A stretch of DNA of 64,000 nucleotides from Chitinophagaceae bacterium. GTDB taxonomy: Bacteria > Bacteroidota > Bacteroidia > Chitinophagales > Chitinophagaceae. The stretch lies in the NCBI GenBank assembly GCA_004173235.1, contig SEAC01000002.1, positions 62,001 through 126,000 on the forward strand, written 5' to 3'. Made by a program: the position numbers and the translations under genes. Positions 46,023-54,961 of the stretch are shown here, in pieces; the stretch's first letter is position 1; the number at the start of each line of letters is the position of its first letter. Below the pieces are notes generated by a model that saw only the letters and a list, made by a program, of their open reading frames with translations, was not told where the DNA came from and did not search any database.

Positions 46023-48017
46023 ATGAAATACGCAATCGCATCGCTCGCTCTCCTCGTCACTACAGCCGCTGCCGCGCAGGGCCCGCTCTTCATGCCCCAG
46101 AACATCCGCCAGGCATACACCGACGGCACCCGCAGCCCCGATGGCGCGCCAGGCAAAAAATACTGGCAGAACAAAGGCCGCTACACTATCGAGGTACGCG
46201 TGGCGCCGCCCAGCAAGACCGTCACCGGCAGCGAGACCATCGTGTATACCAACAACAGCCCGAGCGCCCTCACGCGCATCGTGATCAAACTCATTCAGAA
46301 CGTGCACCAGCCGGGCGCATCGCGCATGGGCGCCGCAGCTCCCGAGTATCTCACTACGGGCATGCACATTGATCGATATACCGAGAATGGTGTTGAAAAG
46401 AAAGTGCGCGAAACCACCGCGCGCACATCGATGGATATCCCGCTCACGAAGAAGCTTGCGCCCGGCGACAGCGTCACGGTGACGTTCAACTGGCATTATG
46501 ATGTGAGCGAGCAGAGCGGCCGCGAAGGACGCCTCGATTCCACCAGCTTCTTCCTTGCCTACTTCTACCCGCGCATCGCAGTGCTCGACGACACGCATGG
46601 CTGGGATCGCATGGACTTCGTGGAAGCGCAGGAATTTTACAACGAGTTCAACGACTACCAGGTGTCGGTGATCACGCCCGCCAACTTCGTGGTGTGGGGC
46701 ACGGGCATGTTGCAGAATGCAGGCGACGTGCTGCGCCCTGCCTTCCTGGATAAATACAACCGTAGTCTTACGTCCGACGCGGTGATCCGCGTGGTGACGA
46801 AGGAAGACATTGCCGCGAAGTCGGTAACGGCGCAGGCTCCGACGCTCACCTGGCGCTTTGCGGCAACGCATGTGCCCGATGCGGCCTTCTGCATTTCGGA
46901 TCACTACGTGTGGGACGCCGCTTCGGTGGTGGTGGATAAGGCTACCGGCCGCCGTGCTTCCTGCCAAGCTGCGTACATCGACACGGCCGTGAACTTCCGC
47001 GAGCAGGTGGAGGCCATCCGCCATTCGCTCGACTACTACAGCAACCAATGGCCCGGCGTGGCGTATCCTTTTCCGAAGAGCACCATCGTGCAGGGCGTTG
47101 CCGACATGGAATACCCGATGATGGCCAACGACAGCCCGCAGGACGATCCCGTGTTTCAACGCTTTGTGGCCGAGCACGACGTGAACGGCTGGGCCACCGC
47201 GCCGAACGACGAAACGCAGGTGCCCATCATCACGCCAACCAACATCCTTGGTGGGCAGGCGCTGGGCCATAATGAATATGGCAAGCCGGCGCTCGCTTAC
47301 CTCGCACTGAAAGACATGCTCGGCGATGATGCGTTCCGCAAAAGCCTCCAGGGCTTCATGCAACGCTGGAACGGCAAGCACCCGCTGCCCTGGGATATGT
47401 TCAACAGCTTCTCCAACCTTTCGGGCCGCAACCTCGACTGGTACTGGCACAGCTGGTTCTTCACCCCGGGCTACATGGACATTGCCGTAGACAAGCTGAC
47501 CACCGCGACCACCGGCTCCACGCTCACCGTAAAGAACATCGGCGGTTTCCCTGTTCCGTTCAACGTGCTGCTCACCTATGCCGATGGCAGCAAGGACACC
47601 GTGCACTTCACCGCAGCTGTGTGGGAGAAGGACGGCAAGCTGGCCACGGTGAAGCTTGCAGGTAAGAAAAAGATCACTGCGCTGAAGCTCGATGGCGGCA
47701 TCTGGGTGGACGCCGACGCGGCGAACAACACCTGGGGCGATGCCGGCAAGAAGTCCGCCGCCACCGCACCTGCCGCCCTGCTCGACAAAGCCGTGGGCCG
47801 CTACAGCAACCCGCAGGTGCCCATCAAGATCGCCATCTCCCGCAAGGGCAACACCCTCTACGCCGAGCCCGACGGCCAGGAAGCCCTCGCGCTCGAATGG
47901 GAGAGCGGCAACAAGTTCACCATCCCCGCCCAGAACGTGACGATCGAATTTGATACGACGAAAGGAGAGATGACCTTCAAGCAGGGTGGCGCGGGGTATG
48001 TTTTTAAGAAGGAGTGA
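46023..48017 (+). CDS. Exported M1-family metallopeptidase-like protein lacking its zinc site
   Basis: 664 residues with a signal peptide (MKYAIASLALLVTTAAAAQ). It has M1-type N-terminal strands, the exopeptidase motif in ADMEYPMM near residue 362, and the C-terminal KHPLPWDMFNSFSN, LDWYWHSWFF block and a beta-rich end. After AEH (His385) the protein jumps to DVNGWATAPNDETQVP. Family members have HEIAH, a GINEHR-like stretch and the second Glu ligand there, about 50 residues, so the zinc-binding HEXXH...E is absent. The frame stays open. As read, it cannot be a working zinc peptidase. The end of a second, decayed copy lies downstream. Confidence 0.82.
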   Translation: MKYAIASLALLVTTAAAAQGPLFMPQNIRQAYTDGTRSPDGAPGKKYWQNKGRYTIEVRVAPPSKTVTGSETIVYTNNSPSALTRIVIKLIQNVHQPGASRMGAAAPEYLTTGMHIDRYTENGVEKKVRETTARTSMDIPLTKKLAPGDSVTVTFNWHYDVSEQSGREGRLDSTSFFLAYFYPRIAVLDDTHGWDRMDFVEAQEFYNEFNDYQVSVITPANFVVWGTGMLQNAGDVLRPAFLDKYNRSLTSDAVIRVVTKEDIAAKSVTAQAPTLTWRFAATHVPDAAFCISDHYVWDAASVVVDKATGRRASCQAAYIDTAVNFREQVEAIRHSLDYYSNQWPGVAYPFPKSTIVQGVADMEYPMMANDSPQDDPVFQRFVAEHDVNGWATAPNDETQVPIITPTNILGGQALGHNEYGKPALAYLALKDMLGDDAFRKSLQGFMQRWNGKHPLPWDMFNSFSNLSGRNLDWYWHSWFFTPGYMDIAVDKLTTATTGSTLTVKNIGGFPVPFNVLLTYADGSKDTVHFTAAVWEKDGKLATVKLAGKKKITALKLDGGIWVDADAANNTWGDAGKKSAATAPAALLDKAVGRYSNPQVPIKIAISRKGNTLYAEPDGQEALALEWESGNKFTIPAQNVTIEFDTTKGEMTFKQGGAGYVFKKE

Positions 48018-48084
48018 GTGGTCTTAGGAGAGTAGCATGGAATTAGGAAGCCGGCAGGGGAGGCCTGCTTTTCTGTGGTAGCTC

Positions 48085-48410
48085 AATAGTTCTACAATGT
48101 TTAAGCCACGACCTCAGGAGGTTCTCGAACAAATAGTTCTTTAGCACTCGTAGATGGATGTCGCCGTAGAAAAGCTCTTCGCCAACTCGCTTACCGTTAG
48201 GAGCGCAGGTGGCTTCGCAATCCCGTTTGATCCGCTGGTGACCTGAGTGGATGGTAGCATTGATACGGTGCATATGACGGCTGGTTTTTAGGGAGAAGGA
48301 TCCGAAGCTCGCGATGGTGAAGCTGGAAGCAGATAAGTAGATTACATCCCTAAAGCTGGATGGGGGATTGTATATGGATGCGCCGCGGGGGATAATACCT
48401 GGGGGAGGGA
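48085..48410 (+). pseudogene. Decayed 3' remnant of a second M1-type peptidase gene
   Basis: Translation in shifting frames gives ...MDVAVEKLF, GGFAIPFDP, VDGSIDTVHMTA and KLDGGLYMDA. These align with MDIAVDKLT, GGFPVPFNV, ADGSKDTVHFTA and KLDGGIWVDA near the end of the intact neighbour at 46023-48017. Upstream bases around 48105-48150 also match the LDWYWHSWFF region. Several stops and indels interrupt it. It is a vestige of a tandem duplication. Confidence 0.7.
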
Positions 48411-49239
48411 AGAGGCCGAGGTAAGGTGGTGGGACTGGGCGTCGCTTTCGGTACCGGCCGATGAACTTTTGTGTAAAAGGAATCTCGAAAGGCGGTCCGG
48501 TCCACAGCATCCATCATTTCGCCGCTCTGCTACTGTTCGTGCGTGCAGTTTGATTCGAAATATTCGAAGGAATGGCTCCCACTAACTGTTAAGAACTGGA
48601 ATAGATAGCGGACGAAGCTTTTTCGCGTATGTTTCTCCCTTGGGTCACGCAAATTGACTACATGGGCATCATTTTTTGCAGGTACAGAGGGACATAGAAG
48701 GCAGCCGGTTCGTTGATGCGACGCAGGAGAACCTGCTCGTTGGCTGCGTCGTCTTCCCTGTACAATGCGCGGGGAAGATGGTCCGTCTATGATGGTGATT
48801 TCTGCATCCTATTCAAAGGAGTAGAAGGTCTAGATATTGTCCGCCTTTTCGGGGTCGGTTCAGGTGCAGAAGGTGATTTGGTCGGAGATGCGGCACATAT
48901 TGGGAAGACCGGCGATTGGGAATACTCATTTTTAACCTTTTTGATTTGCAAGAAAAGAATACGGATGGCAAACGACGCAATTTCAGTGGGAGATCTAGGA
49001 GAAAGAGGGACAGACGGTTATGGTAACGTTACTTGCGAAAGAAATTAGGTTCCGTGAAGATCAAAGGGGGATCGCTGTCGGATGCGAGTGAAGCTAATTA
49101 CGGGTTAGCCGGAGGAGTCGGAAATTGAAAGATAATATAGTTCCTTTTTGGAGTAACATTACGTATTGAAAAGCGAAATAATCGAATTAATATTGGTGAG
49201 CTATAGGATGCAGTTCTTTACTATCATTCAATTGGAGCT
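48411..49239. other. Long interval without supported gene at the edge of the defence island
   Basis: About 830 bases with mixed base composition that becomes AT-rich toward the right. A hairpin CGACGCAG (from about 48719) with CTGCGTCG is visible. An open frame from 48713 exists but has no recognisable domain and unusual codon use. No attachment site, tRNA or integrase was found. The first defence gene begins at 49240 after a GGAG-type ribosome binding site. Confidence 0.4.
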
Positions 49240-50370
49240 ATGTTATTTGAAACATTTGAGATACACGGGCTATTCGACATTCGGAATATTGAATTTAGGC
49301 TAATCGATAATAGGCTGATTTTGATTGCGGGTAACGGTGCTGGAAAGACTACAATACTTAGAATAATGTTCCTTTTTCTATCAAAACAATGGGGTTTGCT
49401 AAGTAAGGAACATTTCAAAGCAGTCAAAGTGACTTTTAGCACGGGAACTTTTGAGTTCAATCGAGCAGATTACTTGAATGCTGTCGAGCACCAGAACGTT
49501 AATCAAACGTTAGAAGAGTTTCCATTATACCGAGAGGGGCTGTCGAAAATGTTTGAAAGTAGAAAACTTGAGGATCTGCTACGCAATCCTTCAAGAGCTT
49601 CTATTTATGCAGACCAGTTCGATGTTCCAGTGAGTCTATTGCTAAAAGTTGTGGACAGATTCTCGAATACAAGAGTTGATTCACTAAATTTCGACCTTGG
49701 ATGCCGAATTTTATATCTTCCTACCTATAGGCGCATAGAAAGAAGTTTCGATGACTTATTCGAAGATCTTGATAAAAGACTAGAAGAATTTCTATCAAAG
49801 CAGCAAATGCTGTCTCGTTTTTTGAACGGAAAGGATGATTATGGAGTTGACGAGGAATTTGGTAATGTATTCACACGTATTTGGAATGAGAGGGATTTAG
49901 AGAGATGGAAGAAGCATGAAGTACAGAGTTATGTGGAGAAGGTTGAGTTTGGCATGCGCGATGTTGTTTTTAAAGTTGCCGATTTCATGTCGACAAAAGA
50001 TGAAAATGAGAGCTACAATACAAAATTGGAGTTGTTTATCAAAACGTGCAACAGTTATTTAGATGATAAAATCTTGATTCTTAGAGATGAGAATAAACTT
50101 GGCTCAATCGATGCTGCCGGAAACGAGATCGATATAGATTTGCTTTCTTCTGGCGAAAAGCAAATGGTTTCAATTTTCGCTCACACCGTTTTTTCTAATC
50201 TGCCAACTTTCATCATTTTTGACGAGCCCGAGCTTTCGTTGGCAATTCGTTGGCAAGAAAGAATTATCAATGATCTAACTAGCCTCGGTGCTGACGGATT
50301 CATAATTGCCACTCATTCCCCGTTTATAATTTCTGATGAGTTGAGAGCGGCAACACAGGCTTTGAATTAG
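49240..50370 (+). CDS. ariA: AAA/OLD-type ATPase, probable PARIS component AriA
   Basis: 376 residues. Walker A is GNGAGKTT at 31-38, an ABC-like signature LSSGEK is at about 302, Walker B FIIFDEPELSL at about 324, and the switch His in IATHSPFI at about 358. The central part (about 95-280) is helical. It resembles the AAA_15/AAA_21 ATPases of the OLD type. The downstream gene encodes a DUF4435 protein, and ATPase plus DUF4435 is the definition of the PARIS anti-phage system, in which AriA cages AriB until a viral anti-restriction protein is sensed. A GGAG ribosome site lies before the ATG. The gene is clearly AT-richer than the chromosome to the left. Confidence 0.75.
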   Translation: MLFETFEIHGLFDIRNIEFRLIDNRLILIAGNGAGKTTILRIMFLFLSKQWGLLSKEHFKAVKVTFSTGTFEFNRADYLNAVEHQNVNQTLEEFPLYREGLSKMFESRKLEDLLRNPSRASIYADQFDVPVSLLLKVVDRFSNTRVDSLNFDLGCRILYLPTYRRIERSFDDLFEDLDKRLEEFLSKQQMLSRFLNGKDDYGVDEEFGNVFTRIWNERDLERWKKHEVQSYVEKVEFGMRDVVFKVADFMSTKDENESYNTKLELFIKTCNSYLDDKILILRDENKLGSIDAAGNEIDIDLLSSGEKQMVSIFAHTVFSNLPTFIIFDEPELSLAIRWQERIINDLTSLGADGFIIATHSPFIISDELRAATQALN

Positions 50371-50372
50371 GT

Positions 50373-50378
50373 GGAGGA
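50373..50378 (+). promoter_or_regulatory. Shine-Dalgarno site deciding the start of the DUF4435 gene
   Basis: GGAGGA lies five to ten bases before the ATG at 50383, whereas the in-frame GTG at 50371 has no such site. True Shine-Dalgarno sequences are rare in the rest of the window. Confidence 0.6.
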
Positions 50379-50382
50379 AATT

Positions 50383-51438
50383 ATGGACGCAGTCGAAGAA
50401 TTTTTCAGAAAGAAGCACGAAGTAGAAGTTAATAAAAACCTTCTTGTCTTGCTGCAAGATTATAAGTCTGATTCTTCTACCGTTCACATTTTTGTGGAAG
50501 CTGATGATGACTTCCAGTTCTATAGACATTTTATAGCAAGGATATTTATAGGTTTCAAGGTCTATCCTTATCGCCAGAAAGGAAAAGCTAGGGTACTTGA
50601 GGCTTACCAAGCTGTTGACTGGACACGATTTAGTAAGTGGCGGGTAATGTTTTTTTACGATAAAGACTATGATGATTTAGTTGAGAAAACTCAGCCCTTG
50701 GCCGATAATATTTTTAGGACTGTTCATTATTCTATCGAGAATTATTTTGTTCATGAATCAGTCATTAAGATTGTTGTTCTTGAGATACTTCAATCTGAAA
50801 ACAGAGAGTTTTTGCAAAAGGTGCTTGAGCTTTTCCGTAAAGCTCATCACACTTTTTCAGATAGAATGAGGTTAATAACCAGTTGGATATTGGTTTACCG
50901 GAAGCTTGAAGAACACCTTGTTCTAGATAATTTCCCGCTCAACAAAATATTTCGAGTAGTCAGCAAAGACTTCGAGATTATCAAATTCAAACAACCTCGA
51001 ATTCTAAATTTAATAAGGAAAGATCCTGGCATAGATGGACAATTGAAAAGCATCTTAACTGATATTAAACTGAAACTGCTAATGGAAACCGACACTGAAG
51101 CTGATCCTGGAAAGTTCAATTACAAATCGGCCTTAGCTTTCTCAAGAAAAGTTGGAGTAATTGGAGACACTAGATCATACATTCGTGGAAAGTTTCATCT
51201 GTGGTTCTTTTTAGAATTTTGTCAGAAAACTTTAAAAAAGTTGATATCGGATCATAATGCAGTGATTACTGAGTACAACCAAAAGCCTGAGAATTCTATA
51301 AAAGTACCTAAGATCAACCCGCTGTTTGAATTGACAGCGGAAAACGTGTTTCATATCCTGCCTCCAAAACTCGAAGTTCCTGAGGATTTGGCATTGTTCT
51401 TAAATCATAACTACTCACAGCGAAATGGAAACAATTAG
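50383..51438 (+). CDS. ariB: DUF4435/TOPRIM-like protein, probable PARIS effector AriB
   Basis: 351 residues from the ATG at 50383. DUF4435 landmarks are VEADDDFQFYRHF at 38-50 (acidic Glu39), FFYDKDYDD at 90-98 (a DxD pair, D93 and D95) and YSIENYF at 116-122, matching the TOPRIM-like Glu and DxD metal-binding pattern of this family. In PARIS the AriB homologue is released from AriA by a viral anti-restriction protein and then cuts host RNA. The remaining 200 residues are helical and divergent. Twelve bases separate it from the ATPase stop, and it overlaps the next gene by 14 bases. A type I restriction locus, the natural target of anti-restriction proteins, is 2 kb away. Confidence 0.72.
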   Translation: MDAVEEFFRKKHEVEVNKNLLVLLQDYKSDSSTVHIFVEADDDFQFYRHFIARIFIGFKVYPYRQKGKARVLEAYQAVDWTRFSKWRVMFFYDKDYDDLVEKTQPLADNIFRTVHYSIENYFVHESVIKIVVLEILQSENREFLQKVLELFRKAHHTFSDRMRLITSWILVYRKLEEHLVLDNFPLNKIFRVVSKDFEIIKFKQPRILNLIRKDPGIDGQLKSILTDIKLKLLMETDTEADPGKFNYKSALAFSRKVGVIGDTRSYIRGKFHLWFFLEFCQKTLKKLISDHNAVITEYNQKPENSIKVPKINPLFELTAENVFHILPPKLEVPEDLALFLNHNYSQRNGNN

Positions 51439-53293
51439 GGAGATATTTAATAATCGCTTATTTAGAATCCCAGATTATCAACGAGGTTATTCATGGGAAG
51501 ATCAACACCTCGATGACTTTTGGCAAGACTTAATGAATCTCCGGAAGGATAAAGTCCATTATACTGGAATGATCAGTGTTGAGGAAGTGCCTCCAAGTGA
51601 GTACAATTTTTGGCAAGAAGATCGATGGATAATTGAAGGAAAAAACGAAAAGGCTTATTTTATTGTTGATGGACAACAACGTTTAACCACTGTTATTATT
51701 CTTCTCTGGGTTATCGTCAATTATCTGGATGAAAACGAAGAGCTGAGTTACGATAACAAGGAATCGATTATAGAAAAATACATTTACGCATCCAATCCCA
51801 AACACAATCTAAAGTCATACATTTTTGGTTACCATAAAGATAATCCGAGCTACGAGTTTCTCAAGAGGGAGATTTTCGAACAAACCGACGATGGAGGTTA
51901 TCGAGTCTTGGAAGAGACGGCTTACACCAATAATTTGATGAATGCCAAGAACTACTTCGATCAACGGGTAAAACGTTTAGTACATGGCGAACGTGAGACA
52001 CTTTACAATAAGATAACTAAACAATTGAAGTTCGATTTCAAGGTCCTTGAAAAGGAACTGGATATATTTATTGTTTTCGAAACAATGAATAACAGAGGCA
52101 AGCCTCTCTCAAATCTCGAGAAACTAAAAAATCGGCTTATTTATTTATCCACATTGCTTCCTGATGATGAAGTCAAAAGAAAAGTCTTAAGAGAGCAAAT
52201 CAATGAAAGTTGGAAGGTTGTGTACAAATATCTCGGATTGAGTACCGATAGGAAAATTGATGACGACGCGTTTCTGCAGAATCATTGGATTATGTATTCG
52301 CGTTATGACAGACGTCAGCCGGAGTTTTATGCGAACGATATTTTTGAGAAAGTATTTACAACTGACAATGTCGTCAAAGGTGAAACGAGCTACGCCGAAA
52401 TTCAAAACTATATTTCAAGTATTGCGAGTGCTGTAAAGGTCTGGTTCGCGATGTATAACCCTTCACACTCAAGAGCAAAAGAAGAGGTTTCTTCTCTTCG
52501 AATATTGCATTGGTTTCGCAAATTAAATAGGTTGGGTTACAAGGCGTTCGGACCCCTAATCATGGCGGCTTTGCTTAAGGAGGACGATGATGATGAGTTG
52601 GTTTTTTTTCTTAAATCCGTAGAGGCTTACGTGTTTTTGCTTTATAATGTTTCCTATCGAAAATCTAATACAGGCACGTACCATTTCTTTGCTCAGGCTA
52701 GTGAAGTGTATAGGGAAAGCATTTCTGTCCGCGCTATTACAGATGACATCAGATATTGGATCTACGGAGATTCCGATTACAGGGGATATTTCGATTTAGA
52801 GAGTTTTCAGCTTCATCTCAACGAACTGTTTTCGCGAGACAATGGGTCAGGTTACTTGGATTGGAAGACTATACGTTATTTTCTCTACGAATACGAATTG
52901 TCTCTGCGCTTTGTTTCTAGTTCAAAATATACTTGGCGCGAGCTTGACGAGTTGGCACTCATTTTACCGAGAGAACCCGTCAAGTTATGCTGGAGGAACA
53001 CGTTACGGGATTATCGCGCGTCGGAGCGATTGAGGTTAGCGGGTTCTTTGGGGAACATTGTCCTTTGCAAGCGTAACACTGCTCCAACGCAAGAGTTATG
53101 CTTTGAGGATTTCCGGCCGATTTTAGAAAATGGAACAGAGAATCAAAAGGAAGTTGCTGATTTCGACGAATGGAATGCTAGTTCAATTTATCGGAGAGGT
53201 TTAGACATGCTATCCTTTATGGAAAAAAGATGGGGAATTCATATCGACGCTAACGATAAAAAAAAGCTATTGTTCCTAGATTCCATTTTTTGA
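51425..53293 (+). CDS. DUF262 (GmrSD-like) protein coupled to the PARIS-like pair
   Basis: 622 residues. DUF262 motifs are IPDYQRGYSWE at 15-25 and IVDGQQRLTT at 80-89. A helical middle region is followed by a C-terminal stretch related to DUF1524 (SLGNIVLCKRN at about 541). The expected catalytic His of the DUF1524 HNH motif (usually EHIxPQ) appears replaced: the aligned stretch here reads LALILPREP (about 510-518). GmrSD proteins restrict modified phage DNA in an NTP-dependent way. The 14-base overlap with the DUF4435 gene implies translational coupling, so the protein may be a third subunit of the same system. AT-rich like the two upstream genes. Confidence 0.78.
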   Translation: METIREIFNNRLFRIPDYQRGYSWEDQHLDDFWQDLMNLRKDKVHYTGMISVEEVPPSEYNFWQEDRWIIEGKNEKAYFIVDGQQRLTTVIILLWVIVNYLDENEELSYDNKESIIEKYIYASNPKHNLKSYIFGYHKDNPSYEFLKREIFEQTDDGGYRVLEETAYTNNLMNAKNYFDQRVKRLVHGERETLYNKITKQLKFDFKVLEKELDIFIVFETMNNRGKPLSNLEKLKNRLIYLSTLLPDDEVKRKVLREQINESWKVVYKYLGLSTDRKIDDDAFLQNHWIMYSRYDRRQPEFYANDIFEKVFTTDNVVKGETSYAEIQNYISSIASAVKVWFAMYNPSHSRAKEEVSSLRILHWFRKLNRLGYKAFGPLIMAALLKEDDDDELVFFLKSVEAYVFLLYNVSYRKSNTGTYHFFAQASEVYRESISVRAITDDIRYWIYGDSDYRGYFDLESFQLHLNELFSRDNGSGYLDWKTIRYFLYEYELSLRFVSSSKYTWRELDELALILPREPVKLCWRNTLRDYRASERLRLAGSLGNIVLCKRNTAPTQELCFEDFRPILENGTENQKEVADFDEWNASSIYRRGLDMLSFMEKRWGIHIDANDKKKLLFLDSIF

Positions 53294-53345
53294 TGTTGAA
53301 AGTCAGCCATATAACACCAAGCATCTTTCCACTACCTTGAATTTA

Positions 53346-54950
53346 TCAAATTAGCGGCAACCCCAGCTCCCCTAAAAACTCATTATGCCTCTCTCTCGCC
53401 TCCTCTGCCTTCTTATTAATCTCCACCAGTTGCGCATGTACAGCTAGCAGATCAATTTCCTCTTCCGTCGCCGCCGTGCTCACATAACGCGAGATATTAA
53501 GGTTATACCCATTCTGCTCGATCTCCGCCATCGATACCCGACGCGAATAGCGGTCTTCTTCTTTTCGGTACTGGTACGTGTCAACGATCTTTTCAATGTG
53601 CTCCGGCGCCAGGCTGTTTTGCCGCTTTCCTTTCAAGAAATGCTCGGCGGCATTGATGAAGAGGACATCATTGGGCTTCTTGCACTTCTTAAGCACAAGG
53701 ATGCACACGGGTATGCCAGTGGAAAAAAACAGGTTGGACGGCAAGCCGATCACCGTATCGATATGGCCATCTTTCAGCAGTTTGGTGCGGATGCGCTCTT
53801 CGGCACCGCCACGAAACAGCACGCCGTGGGGCAGGATAATGGCCATCGTGCCGGAGTCGCTGAGGAAGTGCAGACCGTGGAGCAGGAAAGCAAAGTCTGC
53901 CGCCGATTTGGGCGCAAGGCCGTGGCTTTTGAAGCGGAAGTCTTCGGCCATCGCTTCGCTGGGCTCCCAGCGGTAAGAGAACGGCGGGTTTGCCACGATG
54001 GCGTCGAATTCCATCTTTTTGGCTGGGTTGGCCTCATTGAGAATATTCCAATCGTTAAGCAGGGTATCGCCGTGATGGATGTGGAACTCCGTATCCTTCA
54101 TACCGTGGAGCAACATATTCATCCGCGCCAGATTATAGGTGGTGATGTTCTTTTCCTGCCCGTATATCTGGCCCACGCCAGTTGCGCCCATCTGGCGGCG
54201 CACGTTGAGCAGCAGCGAACCCGAGCCGCAGGCGAAGTCCAGCACCTTATTGATGCGTATACGTTTGCCGGAGGCGGGGTCCTGGCCATCGAGGGCCACG
54301 ATCGCCGAAAGAATGCTGGAAATCTGCTGCGGCGTGTAGAACTCGCCTGCTTTCTTGCCCGAGCCGGCAGCAAACTGCCCGATAAGGTATTCGTAGGCGT
54401 CGCCCAGCACATCAGAGCCGGTGGGGAACTTGCCGATACCTTCGGCGATCTTCTGGATGATGGTGCAGAGGCGGGCATTGCGCTCGTCGTAGTTGCGCCC
54501 GAGCTTTTCGGAGTTGAGGTTGATCTCCGAGAACAAGCCCTGGAAGGTGCTCTCGAAGCTCTCGTTCTCGATGAACTTGAAGCCCTCCTGCAAGGTGTGC
54601 AGCAGCTCGCCGTTTTGCGTGCGCGCCTGTTCGGCAATGCTGTTCCAAAGATAGGCAGGCTTGATCACGTAGTGCACACGGCGGCGCATCAGCTTTTCAA
54701 ACTCCTCAATATCGGCGGTGTTTGCGGTATACCAGGCGGCCAGAGGCGAGCGCTTGTCTTCATTCTCCAACCGGGGGTAGTCAGGCCCCAGTTCTTTCTT
54801 TGCCGCGCCTTCGTAGTTGTCGCTCAGGTAACGGAGGAAGAGAAAGGACAGGATGTAATCTCTAAAGCTGTCTGCATCCATCGAGCCACGCAGATCATCG
54901 GCAATTGCCCACAGTGTCCTTCCAAGTTGTTGCTGTTCAAACGAAGTCAT
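53346..54950 (-). CDS. hsdM: Type I restriction-modification methyltransferase subunit HsdM
   Basis: 534 residues. A helical N-terminal domain precedes the adenine methyltransferase core with motif I DFACGSGSLLL at 238-248 and motif IV NPPF at 321-324. TPQQI at 206-210 and the C-terminal NLNISRYV are typical of HsdM. It methylates adenine in the site chosen by HsdS and forms M2S, and with HsdR the R2M2S nuclease. It is the last gene of the minus-strand operon, 11 bases after the embedded ATPase. GC content resembles the chromosome more than that of hsdS and the ATPase gene. Confidence 0.92.
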   Translation of the reverse strand: MTSFEQQQLGRTLWAIADDLRGSMDADSFRDYILSFLFLRYLSDNYEGAAKKELGPDYPRLENEDKRSPLAAWYTANTADIEEFEKLMRRRVHYVIKPAYLWNSIAEQARTQNGELLHTLQEGFKFIENESFESTFQGLFSEINLNSEKLGRNYDERNARLCTIIQKIAEGIGKFPTGSDVLGDAYEYLIGQFAAGSGKKAGEFYTPQQISSILSAIVALDGQDPASGKRIRINKVLDFACGSGSLLLNVRRQMGATGVGQIYGQEKNITTYNLARMNMLLHGMKDTEFHIHHGDTLLNDWNILNEANPAKKMEFDAIVANPPFSYRWEPSEAMAEDFRFKSHGLAPKSAADFAFLLHGLHFLSDSGTMAIILPHGVLFRGGAEERIRTKLLKDGHIDTVIGLPSNLFFSTGIPVCILVLKKCKKPNDVLFINAAEHFLKGKRQNSLAPEHIEKIVDTYQYRKEEDRYSRRVSMAEIEQNGYNLNISRYVSTAATEEEIDLLAVHAQLVEINKKAEEARERHNEFLGELGLPLI

Positions 54951-54961
54951 CGCTTATTTAT

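Noticed and set aside
46008..47606. A 532-codon minus-strand open frame opposite the M1 gene
   Set aside because: It is an antisense shadow with low-complexity Arg/His composition; the plus-strand protein has a signal peptide and family motifs.
48713..49048. A 111-codon open frame left of the defence island
   Set aside because: No domain, no ribosome site or promoter box, and composition unlike either neighbour. It was left as non-coding interval.
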